DNA from: Escallonia rubra
Taxonomy: Eukaryota > Streptophyta > Magnoliopsida > Escalloniales > Escalloniaceae
Length of the DNA: 64,000 nt
Assembly: GCA_033065855.1 (NCBI GenBank)
Contig: JAVXUO010001427.1
Location: 62,001-126,000 of the forward strand
Reading direction: 5' to 3'
Shown one piece after another: positions 33,125 through 44,371 of the stretch (its first letter is position 1; each line of letters begins with the position of its first letter). A model generated the notes under the pieces. That model did not search any database. It had not been told where the DNA came from and worked only from the letters and a program-made list of their open reading frames with translations. A program made the translations under genes and the position numbers.

Positions 33125-35624
33125 TTACAAGAGATCATCCCTCTGCAGAAAGGGAGCAGCAGGCCTCATGTAAGTGAATCCCTCAAACAGGTTCTCACAG
33201 AATTTTGGACTAGCAGCTGGGGAATCGAGCAGCGGCATGTTTGTCCAGCACTCCTCAAAGTTGGCAACACACTGTTTCCCAGCAACTTTTGGTAAGAAAG
33301 TTGGCTTTATTTCTCGAGCCTCCAGTTTTTCCCAGTTGATAGACCTGAACCACTTGTGGCTTCTTATCTCATCACTACCACCCGGTTCACTGCCAAGGCG
33401 CTTGCTCGCTTCCTTCTGTAGCAACTGAAGGGCAAAACGATAAATATAGTTAGATCCTACAGAGTTCATTTTCTCAGCATATAATGGACACTTTACGACG
33501 GCAAATAAAACAAAAGCGAACACATCAAGCTGTTGCTTCATTGCCACAAAGGATGATAACAACCACAGATATTCCCAACCACCGACACTTACATCAAAGG
33601 TTTCATAACCCAAAAAGATGGTTTCCCTACAGAGAAGGGAATTAGCTTACCCCTTTCAAAAGTGAATGTGCTTCGCTTGACAAAAATGCTGGCAGCTTGA
33701 TCTTATCCTTTATTATCTTCTGCTGGATTTTCTGTCGGTTTCTACCAAAGAACGGAGGCTGCAAAAATAGTAATTGAAAGAAGATAATGGTCAAATAAAA
33801 TACATACTAAGATAAAGGTGCATTGGAGCTTTCATTTTCTTTTTCGTTAGGGCTAGTAATTCCAAGAATTACACAAGCAGAAGACTTCATGCTCATGAGA
33901 AAACCTTCATATTCACCTTTCCCGTTAGCATCTCATACATTAGAACTCCCACGCTCCACCAGTCTGCAGCCTTATCATGGCCCTTACCCAGAACAATTTC
34001 AGGTGACATGTATTCTAATGTTCCACACATAGAGTTGGATCTTGTACTCTCATCAAATTCCTTCGCCACACCAAAATCAGTCAACATTACCTGGCATCAA
34101 TGTCATTTCAAGCAACCAAACACAAAACTTAGTAATATTTCACACACACATGTAGTTTTTAAGTAACACACTGCATAATTTCATATCATGAATTAAAAAG
34201 GTGCAAGATCACTCCATCATGCCAAAAAAAAAACACACACCAAATGCACCAGTTCAGAGGGAGGCCAAATGAACTTGGCTCGAGCGAAACAGAAAGGACA
34301 TGATTAGTCAAAAATTTAAGCTGATAATGTACTACATGCATGTACGTGAGAGAGAGAGAGAGAGAGCCAAATGAACTTGGCTCGAGCGAAACAGAAAGGA
34401 CACGATTAGTCAAAAATAAAAGGTGATAATGTACTAAATGCATGTACGTGAGTGAGAGAGAGAGAGAGAGAGATGTTACATGCCCTTCTGCATCCAAAAG
34501 AATATTTTCAGGTTTAAGATCCCTATGCATTATGCCGTTTGCATGGAGGTGAGAAACAGCAGAAACAATCTCAGCAGTATAGAGACGAGCCAAATCCTCC
34601 CTGAAAAGTCATACCAAGTGTTAATGACTTCACAATCCTTATTTGTCACTGTTACACAAACAAAATTAGTAACACGTCATTACCTGAATAAGCCTTGACG
34701 ATATAGTTGAAAGAAAAGATGACCCCCATTCACAAAATCAAGCACAAGGTAGAGTCTGTATTTGGTCTGTATCACAGAACAACAGAAATCATAATACTAC
34801 CATGCCAATTAAACTTACTTCACATCCTCAAGAAAGAACCTCAAAGCGAATTAACTAGCTGTATTTATTATTTTAAGATCACACTTACTGTTCATAGTTG
34901 TAGTATTTGGCATATAAAGAATAAACATTCATCAGCGATGGTAAGCCTTTACCTGGAATGAGTATCGGAGCTGCACGATGAAGGGATGATCTACTTTTGT
35001 CAATATATCTCTCTCAGCTTTCATGTACTCAGCGTGATTTTTTTCCATAATCTTATCCTTTCGCATAACCTTCATTGCAAATATTTCAAAGGAACCGCGC
35101 TTCCTCACCTGATACACTCTGGCAAATGACCCTTGGCCAACAACCTTCAGAACTTCAAAATCATCAAGTCCTACAGTCTGGCTCTTCAGAGGATTCCCAT
35201 CAACCTGAATAATAGATTCCTCTGAAACAGCATGGCCAAGGGAAGATTCCAGAATTTCTTTGAAAGCCCCTCCGCTGACTCCCTCCATGAGTTCCAGATC
35301 CTCAGTCTCATGTAAGGCAAGCTTGCTGAGCTTCAATGACTGACTAACATAACTCGTGGGCCCCACCAGGGAACGGGAGCGACTGTAAATTATCGCTGGA
35401 TCATCATAAACTATATCATTTGCATCGAGTGCAAATTTTTTGGAATCCTCGCAGCCAAACTCTAAAGGTGCTTGAGCTGGTACAGGACCAAAGACATCAG
35501 AAAAATCTAACTCGACATGATCCGAAGGAAGATCATCAGGGGGTCCCACCGGAATAACCACCTGCTTCTCAAAGGCCTTCTGCAAGGTGTTCCCAGTCAC
35601 TTCAGAAAAGTGTGAGGCAACCAT
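33125..35624 (-). CDS. S6K: Ribosomal-protein S6 kinase, AGC family
   Basis: A Ser/Thr kinase of the TOR pathway that phosphorylates ribosomal protein S6. Six coding exons: 34953-35624, 34684-34766, 34480-34600, 33917-34090, 33651-33758 and 33125-33424, total 485 residues. The N-terminal [12 protein letters not shown] (38-49) resembles the plant TOR-recognition segment, followed by the SRSRSLVGP stretch. The kinase domain runs about 156-425: K185 in AMK, HRD at 277-279, DFG at 297-299 and PDK1-site S312 in TRSNSMCGT. The C-terminal hydrophobic motif FEGFTY has T470. Two departures from plant S6Ks as I recall them: the Gly-rich loop reads GQGSFA (third Gly is Ala168) and APE reads SPE (321-323). 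Length and exon pattern fit S6K1/S6K2. I expect it to be active, since lysine, HRD and DFG are intact. Confidence 0.95.
34260..34472. repeat. About 105-bp tandem duplication with (GA)n ends in S6K intron 3
   Basis: GCCAAATGAACTTGGCTCGA...GCATGTACGTGAG plus a GA run occurs twice (starting near 34262 and 34366). Each copy ends in its own GA microsatellite, as expected of unequal exchange between microsatellite tracts. Confidence 0.8.
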
Positions 35625-35639
35625 GCTGCTACAGAAGCA

Positions 35640-37092
35640 GGGGGTACAGCAGATTGACTTTTAATTCCTCAATTCAATGGATGAGTTCCCAAAGAAGACT
35701 CAAAAATGCGAACTGATGAAGAAGGACACCTCACAATGGCCTTAAACAACATAAAGCTCAGATAAACGACTGGGATTCCAAGGAATCTTGGGAACAAGCA
35801 AACCAAAATCCAGCCAAGGAACTTGTTTTTGTTTCCTGTTTTGCAGGAAACAGTGGATGCAGCAGCGCTTCTTGAAATCATGAAGATCATACAGCCAAAA
35901 CTGTGGTTTAAAGAAGACGTACTATCAGTTCCATTTAAACATGCCAAATCAGAATCATTGACGAATATATACAACAGTGACAAATGCTCAAGAAGCAGGG
36001 AAAAGTTAACTACTCATTATACATAGACTCAAGAAGCAGACCCAGCTAGCGAAAGAGCAGAAATTTCTAATTTCACTCCAGAATACGACTACCAAGAACA
36101 TGAAAGAGGTCACTGAAACTGTGACAAATGCATCATTCTAGACTTGGCAATGATAGCGGTAAATCACATAAACAACAATCAGAAACTCCACAGAGTCTTA
36201 ACAAAGGTTTGATTAAGCCTTCTAAATGACCGACCCCACGGCACCTTTTAGATTAATTCCTCCTCATTAACATAGTGATGTCACATGGCCACCTTTACTA
36301 TCTAGTTATTAGGTGGCTGAGATACAAGTGATCCTGAGATTCAAGTAAATCTGCGCTGCACACATTTTATTAGCCTGTGGATCTCAAACTTAAAGCTGTG
36401 CAGTCAGATACAATGATATTAACTTTCACTTAAGTAATGTAGTCCTCAAGAAAAGAAGATTTCTCACATTCCTGGCCCGAGTGCCTTTATTTTGTAAATA
36501 TTTCCTATCTCGCGTATTAAACGCTCTTTTCTGATATACAAACATTAAAAGGACATAAATCCATTACCCGAATTCATCCTCGCTTCTAATTGAATATGCA
36601 AATCAAAGAGTCTAATTGCATGAATGAAAACTTTATTACAATTTTGACACCATAGGTTTATGATTACCAAAAAAATAAAGAATTTTATTGGGAAAATTAC
36701 AGTCGTTACCCTGAGTATCGAGTTTAATACACTCGCTACCGCCAGTGGGAGGAGGATGTGGAGGGGAGGTGGGCTGCCTGTGGTGGGAGTTGGGACTTTT
36801 TGAATTTACGAGATAACTTAAGGTTAACATTTGAAAATTGGTTATTGTAAGGGTAATTAAGTCATTTCAACAAAAATCTAATATCATCTGACCGTAGGGG
36901 TGTTCAATATAATTTTCCGAATAAGACGGGTAGCGAGTAATTAAATCCAAACTTCAGGCACACAGAGTGTAATTTTTCCAAAAGAAATTTATGAATTAGC
37001 TCAATACATGCTGAAACATTGGGCAAACATCAGAATCCAATGGTACGATATAACGGAATCAACAGAAAATACAGCATACGACGGAAACTTAC
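35640..37092 (-). other. Probable 5'-leader intron of S6K
   Basis: On the minus strand a donor CTT/GTAAGTTT lies at 37093/37092 and acceptors TGTAG or AGCAG lie just before the ATG at 35624. No coding exon was recognised between them. 36700-36960 is GC-richer with a tract recalling MULE ends but no clear TIR. Confidence 0.4.
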
Positions 37093-37267
37093 AAGTAAAA
37101 TAGACCAAGACGATCCAGAAACGCACGAAAGACCCAATTTTAAACTTAAACTGAAAATCAAACCGAAAACCTAACGAAGTCCATCATACTTCCCAATCAA
37201 CAAATTGAAAAACAATACCAACAGAGCTCGTTGTTACACACACATAAACATATAATGTCTATATATA
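37093..37267 (-). promoter_or_regulatory. S6K TATA box and leader exon (inferred)
   Basis: A minus-strand TATATATA at 37260-37267 is followed by about 170 bp without introns up to the GTAAGT donor at 37092. This would be the core promoter and first non-coding exon. Confidence 0.4.
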
Positions 37268-38507
37268 CAGGAAGAATTTCTTATGTTACCAGAAGGAATA
37301 TGCAGAGGCAAGGCAAAGAGATGGCCAGGAACAGAGCTTTGGTGCCGCTTCGCCGCTTACAATGACCAACTAAATAAACCAACTCGAATAAAAGTTGAGC
37401 GAGGCTACGGTGGTTCAGCGTCACGAGCTTCTTTGTGTGAGAGCCGTTTGATGTGATGACTGCTCTGGGTCCTTGTACTGTATCGAACGGCTGGGAGAAG
37501 GACAGGCTAGCTTTTTTCCCGCGAAACTTGGTGGGAACATGATGCGTGATTCCACCGAAGCCGACGTGGCACGATTTGATTGATGCAAAGGATAACGTCC
37601 AGCTCATGGGAATGGCTTTCGTTGCTTCCACGCTTTACCTTGCAAAACGTTTCGGGGATGGACACCCTTTTGAATTTGGATTATTATCTCAAAACAAGTC
37701 TTCACGAAACTCGTAAATTTGTCCCAAACAAAATTTTTGTATGGAATTATAGGTTCGAGTCTCGTAGAGGTCGGGATAAGCAAGCCCTACTTCCCGTCTA
37801 GCCATATAGGGAAAAACAATACATATAGTTTCGAACGTAATACTTAATTTGAGATTTGATTTTTTAATAGACGAGCAGTTTTGACATTCGTTATTCGTTA
37901 CTAAATTGTGAAGTTATGAAAAAGTTATCGTGAAAATTAACTTTTGCACGCTCTCAACCTTATATCACGACACTCCTTCTTATCACTGAAGATCCAAAGC
38001 GTTGCTAATGAACATTGACAGTGTCGTCTACTGGTCTTTAAAGACGAAGTGAAGTGCGTGTGGTAGAATATTGAGAACAAATATCAAGTTTTTATCTTTT
38101 GTTATCAATAACAGTTTTAGTGACGATTTTAGACTTTGAGATGAATAAATCCTCAATCTTTCTTTTGTCTCCGTCGGGCTCGGCCTTGAGCAAATTGCGT
38201 TTAACCCCTTTTCTTTTTAAATAATGCGATCAAAATTCATGTTTTAACAAAGTTGACCTTCCTTCTATCACCTACATGGGCGATCTCATAAAAAATGATG
38301 CAATAAGCTAGACAATGATAGTTGCCTTGTCACCTTATTTTGTCCACCCGTAATGGATGAACTTCATTACCAAAAATATAAAAAGTGAAACATTTTTGTG
38401 TAGGCATGTTTTTGGGAGTGCAAGTACAAGAAGCCCAAAAGTTTAAGGGGCTAAATGTTATTAGCCATTTTCTCAAGTAGAATTTGCATCACCAGGGACA
38501 AAAGTTT
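37268..38507. other. Intergenic, no confident gene
   Basis: A minus-strand frame of 116 codons at 37281-37631 (MEATKAIPMSW...) overlaps the predicted S6K promoter and shows no family motif. It is most likely chance, although its start resembles a plastid transit peptide. The rest is AT-rich. Confidence 0.45.
38500..38503 (-). terminator. Pol III T4 terminator of tRNA-Ile
   Basis: A TTTT run on the minus strand begins four nucleotides after the discriminator base. Confidence 0.75.
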
Positions 38508-38581
38508 TGGCCCATGCAGGTCTCGAACCTGCGACCTTCGCGTTATTAGCACGACGCTCTAACCAACTGAGCTAATGGGCC
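38508..38581 (-). tRNA. tRNA-Ile, anticodon AAU
   Basis: 74 nt reading GGCCCATTAGCTCAGTTGG at the 5' end. The 7-bp acceptor stem pairs GGCCCAT with ATGGGCC. The D-arm carries A-box TTAGCTCAGTTGG, the anticodon loop is CTAATAA, and the T-arm carries GGTTCGAGACC (B box). There is no intron and CCA is not encoded. Confidence 0.97.
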
Positions 38582-39048
38582 AGATGCAAGCAGGTCTCTG
38601 TTTAATTTAGAATACCAATTTACTTCAGTGTTCTAATTCTAAGTGACTGCAATTTGAGACATCTCAAAGTTAAGGTAATCTGATTCTGAAGTAATCTTCC
38701 TCAAGCTTAAAAAAGAGCATTTTGTTTATAATCTTGTCAATGTCGTCTTTTACATGCAAGCAATCAGTATTGTCCTCTCCAAAAATTATAGACAGTTTTA
38801 ATCGTGGGAGAAAAATGAGGTGCAAGTTTAGCGCGCAGTAACATATAGAAGCTTTGATCGTACATCGAGCTATACACCCTGCAAAGATGAATAAATCTGT
38901 GCATTGCTTGAATTTAATACCATTCAAAAATTTGTACATTTACACGAAATGCAATCAATAGCCCTCACAAACACGAGGGGATTTTATTCGTCGAGAGAAA
39001 ATGCATCTGCACTCTATTCAAGAGTCCCTTTTAAATGGAGACTGAAGC

Positions 39049-42000
39049 CTAAATTTCCAAGGTGCATCCAACTGAAGCAGCAGCTCTAACAAGCAAGCCA
39101 AAGAGCACAAAGGGGGTCGAAAAAAAGGGGCTATGATCGCTTTCCAGAACGTATACTTTAGAAGGCGGCCACCTCTTGATCATCGCATCTTGTTGCTCCG
39201 GTCTAACAACTCGGTCGTAAAGCGTTGAGATGTATACACGAGGAACCGTGTCTATATCATCATTCTCTTCAGAGAATCGAGCAGACTGTAATGCTTGAAT
39301 TGGTCCTAGACGTAGAAGCATGGCAGCTAACGTCGAATCCTGGACCATGAATCCATTCAAAATGCATTTAAACACTGAAATCTACCGTGTCCAAATGCAT
39401 GAACCAACATGCGTCACCTCATTCAGTGTCAGAAGATGAATATTAATACTTTCGAGCCCGCTCGACAAAGTTAACCTCGTCGTATAAGGTTTGTAAACTT
39501 ATTTCTTGTTATCTCTCAATTTGGTAATAAATGTCAGGTGGGCTCAAAATAAAGTGATTAGAGATGGTCTTGAGTGTTGTTCTTCCTACCTAATTTGGAT
39601 CCCAGTGCTCTGTACACAATGTGCTGCATATCTGGAAGTGTTCAATCATGAAATGGACTCGGGACCAAGATCATAGAATTACCTCTTGAGGGCTCATATG
39701 GTAAATGATTTTGCGTTGAAGTTCTTTCTTGACAACAGCGGTGGTCGGAGGTTGATCGGCCCCTAATCCAAATTCTAAGTCGTATGCGTTGCCAAATTCA
39801 GATAAATCTGGCACTCCCTGTTCCAAAAGATGGTTATAAGTATTAAGCAGCTAAAATTCATAAGGCCAACATTGGCAAAATAGGATCTTCTGCAGTAACA
39901 TGAAAGTGACGCTAATTTGCACTATAACCCATAAAAATATTTACAAAATATTTTTTTTAAAATAATATTCTCTCACTAAAACTGTTACGATAGATATACC
40001 GTAGCTCCAAAAGAAAAAATAAGAGCTGATATTGAGCAGAATTTTACAGAGAGTAAAAAGGAGTTCATAGAACATGATACTCATCAAAAGATAATGTTAA
40101 ATAATGTATATCAATATTGGCAATTACCTTTTTCATATTGTCGCAAGTCTAGAGTATTCTAAAGCTCTCATAATGTAGAGGATTCTCTTTTCTGTTTATA
40201 TTAGGATATTTTTGTCATACAGTTATAAATGTCTCATTGTATACAGTGTTATACTGCTCAGTAATACAATTATCTTTTCCCTTTACCATTTCTATAATGG
40301 TACTGGATCCATACAATCCGCCGTTTTGAGAGTCTCTTAACCGTTTCCCTAAACTCTGATGGATGGCCTTTTGTCATTGAACAAACTTTGGCTCCTACTC
40401 GGGTTGTAAGAATCTTCATTCAACCCCATGTATAGTGACAATTAATTGTCGCTAGATGTTTCAATCGACCTGATTTCTAACACTTTTAGCAACAATTATT
40501 AGCAGCATTTTTTAGCGTTACTAAATAAAAGCCACTAGAAACATTTAGAGACAATTGATTGTCGCTATATAAGGGGTATGAGGAAGATTCCTCAAACCAT
40601 GGTAGCAGCCAAATTTTTTCCTTTGCCATACGCCCGACCAACTTTTGTGCTTTTGTTTGTTTTATTAATTTTCTTTTCTTCCTGGGTTCAAAAATTTTGT
40701 ACCGGATCATTTAGACCAATTTTTTCCTTTCGAGTGGTACAACTGAATTAGACTTGGCTTTCTCCCATCTTGAACTGGCTTCGACTTATATTCAATATTA
40801 TGACCCATTCCCACTACCGGTTTGCTTAGATTCTTTTTAGGTTTTTTTGTTTTGAGCCTCCCATTCGGTTACTTTGTTATTTGTTGCTTTCATTCTTGAT
40901 TCGTGGCTATTGTGGATCTTGCCTTTTGTCACTGGACCTTACCCACGATTTCAACTAAGTTCTTAGTTGCTGGACCTTGTCCTGGGAATCCTGCCTTCTG
41001 AGTCATTGGACCTTGCCCTGAGACCTTGAAGGTGATCATCAGACTCTGCCCTGAGACTCCTACTTTGTTCTTAGTTGCGAACCTTGCCTCGCGACTCTTG
41101 CCCAGTTCTTAGTCGTCGGACCTTGTTCTAAGACCTCAAAGGTCGTCAGGCTTCGTCCCGGGACTCCTGCTTTGCTGTTAGTCGCCGAACCTTGCCCCCA
41201 GACTTTCATGGTCGTTAGACTTCTCCGCATCTTTTATCATTGTCAGACTTTGCCCCATGACTCTATATCTTGTGTCGCGAGACTCTTTTCCTTTGTGTCG
41301 CCGAGCTTCGTCCTCGGGACTACACCATGCCGTGGACCTCCATTTTGTACCGCAAGACTACATTTGTGCCAAGGTGCTCATTCTCTTAGGTCGCTTGTTT
41401 GAATCTTATATCTTATGCATCGGACCTCAGATCTAGAGGGCCAAGATCTTAACTTGGATTTCATCTCAACTTGGATCTCACTTTTTTAGCACCTATCCAA
41501 ACTCCAGCTTTTTCTTCTCTACCACCTTGAGTTTGAGAAGGGATGTTATATAATACAGTATATATTAATATATATGACAATTACCTTTTCCCTATTGTCC
41601 TAAGTTTATAGTATTCCATAACTCTAGACCTGGCAAACGGGTAAACCCACCGGGTACAGGTAATACCCAGTTGGGTACGGGTAAAAACGGGCGAGGTAAA
41701 AATTACCCGAATTTATTTTTACGGGTAGCCATTTCTTAAACCCGTACCCTACCCAGCCGGTTCAGGTATTACCCGCGGGTAAACTCATTATTTTTTAAAA
41801 AAATAAAAATTCTTTTTAAAATTATATTCACTTGCTTATTTATTTTTAGAGTATTTTTTTCTTCCTTATTGGTTACACAATTATTATCGCTTCCTAATTT
41901 TCATGAAAAACACACACAAACAATCATCTCAAATCTCAAACCCCAACCAGACAACCAATAAGTACATATATCTTTAGAAACAGAAAATCACCTAAAAAAA

Positions 42001-44125
42001 TACATAACATTAATAAACAAATTAACAAAAAAAATATAGATAGACCAAATCGATTTGGTAGTCAGATGATTTCGTAGATCAAGGTAGATCTGTCAAAATA
42101 TCAGCCTTCATCAGTGAGGGCGGTGAATCTATCTTCGGCGAGTGGCGACGGTGAGGATTTGGCGGTGATCTGACTTTTGGTTCAAATCCGTGGTCAGCCA
42201 GTGCTTGAACGACGGTGGTGACGGATTGACAACTGACGGCGGAGCTGCGACTGAGCTGTGTCTTTAAGACGACAGTGACGGATTAAACGACGAACTATGG
42301 AGCGACCTTGGCACCGTCGAGTTTACTTGATGTGCAGAGCGATCGTCGGTGTATCTGACGTTGGGGGGAAAGAGAGAGAAAGATTGGTGTGCGATGTGGG
42401 TGGATCTGACTTTGGGGGGAAAAAGAGAGAGAGAGAGAGACGGGTTATGTGTGAGAGAATGAGCAAGTTTAGAGAGGAAGGAGGTGGCGGCGAGAATGAA
42501 ATGAGAGGTGAAAGTGAAGATAAAGTGAAACCCTAATGCTTATATAATAAACATGTGCGGGTAGCCTGGGTAACCCGGACAGGACCGAACCGGAATTTAC
42601 GGGTAGGTCCGGGTACGGGTAGAATTTCAGCAGGTCTGTGATTCTTGTACCCGTACCCGGAATTTTTTTACGGCTACGGGTAGACCCGCAGGTACGGGCC
42701 TTTTTTTGCCAGGTCTACATAGCTCTCCTAACTTATGTAGGACTCTATTTTCTTTTCTAGTAGGATAGTGATCATTTATCAATATAATATCTCATTACAC
42801 TCAGTTTTATAATGCTCAGTAATTTAGTTATCTTTCCCTTACAAAAGAAAATACAAAAATATTTTGCAAAATACGCTGTGCATGTAAGCCACATCCATGT
42901 GCAGCCTCTTGGAAGTGACGACTACATGCTTAAAAGTAGCAAAACGCCACTGATAATGGGTAGAACCGCAGAACAAATTTTGAATTGAATTCAGAGGGGG
43001 GTGGAAGTGCCGAACAACCAAGCCAGGCCAGAAGACAGTTGGCAACCAACTGCTCTGCTACAAAAGTCCAGTCTGATTGCCATTTATATGAGTAATTATA
43101 TATCCCCACACACAAGATTCCATTTTGTTTTCCCCATATTAACCTACTCTTGATCGCAACACCTTACCCTCTCATTTAACCTATCAAGTTCATAACTTAG
43201 AAGAATGTTGGAAAAAATATTCTAGAAATAACAGCTGGAAAAGAACACCTAAAATCCACATCATGGTACCAACATCGGTCATCAGTTTATTGAGTTACTA
43301 GTTGTTCTAAGAACTTAAACTATCGATCAGAAAATGAGCCCAACAAAATGTATCATGCTTTAACGAGGAGGGTGCGTGAAAAGCAAACAAAGTTAATCTA
43401 TATTTGCGATGAGAGCAAGAACGCATGAACGAAAGAAAGCGAGAGCAAGAATTGATAGCGGACATTTTGCCCTATTCTGGAAGGAACTTGGTGTATCGGA
43501 TTTGGGATATAACTTACATCTTTGACATCTTGGTCAGTCAGATACCCAGCCTTGAGCATAGTGGCAGCAACGTACACGGCCAGGCTGATTTTCTTTGCAA
43601 ACTTGTGAGTTGCCTGGGTCACACTCAGTCCTCCTGCACTGTGTCCAACCAATATCACCTGTGTACATACGCAAATAAGCAGGCATAATTACCTCATATT
43701 AGTCCAATCCTGATCATATGTGAAGCTTATATAAGCACTTCATCTAGCTAGTATGTAAACGAAGTACTGCTGCTTAAGATCACATATACTGCATTAAAAG
43801 TTGTATGTTGGTCTGACACAAAGATAAATGCTCTGAATAAGACGGTGGGATTGACTGGGACCTGCTCGTTATCGGGTAAGGCAGACATGAAGTCCATCAG
43901 AGGCTGGTTGTAATCTTGAAAATCAAGAACAGTGTTTGGGTTGGAGCGGTCGACGCCGGCACCTTTGAGGTCGAGACAGGAGACCTTGTAGCCGGAGTTC
44001 TCCATTAGACATCTGATTTTGTACCAGCACCACGATCCTCCGCTCAAGCCATGTATCAGCACAAAGTGTGGCTGCCTCAAGTACAAGCTGCTGATGGCCT
44101 CTTCGGTCTTCTTGATGATCAGCAT
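39049..44125 (-). CDS. MES17: Methylesterase, MES17-like alpha/beta hydrolase
   Basis: An alpha/beta-hydrolase of the plant MES family, which frees hormones from methyl esters; MES17 acts on methyl-IAA. Four exons: 43862-44125, 43518-43658, 39683-39817 and 39049-39339, in frame, 276 residues, the same length I recall for Arabidopsis MES17. PHFVLIHGLSGGSWCWYK (19-36) gives the oxyanion region. The triad is S95 in VGHSAGG, D222 in TLYDRV and H249 in ESDHSPFFS. The exon 1 donor is GTCCCAG, a weak site. Intron 2 is 3.7 kb and holds an LTR element with a nested hAT element; introns 1 and 3 are short. A TATA box lies 66-73 bp upstream of the ATG. The substrate is inferred from similarity only; a MES18-type relation is also possible from gene order. 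Confidence 0.93.
40095..42843 (+). mobile_element. Non-coding LTR element in MES intron 2
   Basis: A left LTR of about 195 bp (40095-40287, TGTTAAATAATGTATATCAA...) and a right LTR (from 41544, TGTTATATAATACAGTATAT, to about 42843) match along their length, except that the right one is split by a hAT element. A decayed primer site (TGGTACTGGATCC, compare TGGTATCAGAGCC) follows the left LTR, and a purine tract GAGTTTGAGAAGGGA precedes the right LTR. The interior of about 1.25 kb has degenerate CTTGCCC.GAGACT repeats (40915-41400) and no gag or pol. It is TRIM/LARD-like. The 5-bp target repeat was not resolved. Confidence 0.75.
41625..42717. mobile_element. hAT-type element nested in the 3' LTR
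   Basis: The ends are TAGACCTGGCAAACGGG and its inverted form TTTGCCAGGTCTA. The flanks CATAACTC (41617-41624) and CATAGCTC (42718-42725) agree at 7 of 8 positions, a hAT-length target duplication. Subterminal GGGTAACCCG/ACGGGTA repeats fill both arms. The 1.09-kb core has GCGACGGTGA-rich DNA and (GA)n but no transposase. Confidence 0.8.
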
Positions 44126-44190
44126 CTCATGAGTTTCTTCTTTCTGAGCCCGTCTCTTTCAACCTTCCCTTCTCCTGTGCTACTCCTTTG

Positions 44191-44198
44191 TATTTATA
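44191..44198 (-). promoter_or_regulatory. TATA box of the methylesterase
   Basis: TATAAATA on the minus strand, 66-73 bp before the ATG. It sits in a perfect 9-bp inverted repeat (TATTTATAG/CTATAAATA) with a 5-base loop, so a TATA box is present on both strands. Confidence 0.5.
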
Positions 44199-44212
44199 GT
44201 TCAACTATAAAT

Positions 44213-44365
44213 ACAAATCTTGGGGAGAAGAGAGAAGAAGCCACAGGAAAAAAAAATCTTAGAGAGAAAGAGAAGAAGCCACAGTTTCTTATCCAAATCT
44301 TGGGGAGGAGAGAAGAAGCCACATGAAAAAAAAATCTTAGAGAGAAAAAGAAGAAGCCACAGAAA
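44213..44365. repeat. 75-80-bp tandem duplication upstream of MES
   Basis: AAATCTTGGGGAG...AGAAGAAGCCACA...AATCTTAGAGAGAAA occurs twice head to tail. Related AGAAGAAGCCACA sequence reappears after each H2B element (about 45629, 47848 and 50050), showing that promoter-proximal DNA lies on both sides of the insertion. Confidence 0.7.
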
Positions 44366-44371
44366 AAAAAT

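Noticed and set aside
37281-37631. 116-codon minus frame resembling a transit peptide
   Set aside because: No family motif, no downstream exon, and it overlaps the region upstream of a TATA box better assigned to S6K.
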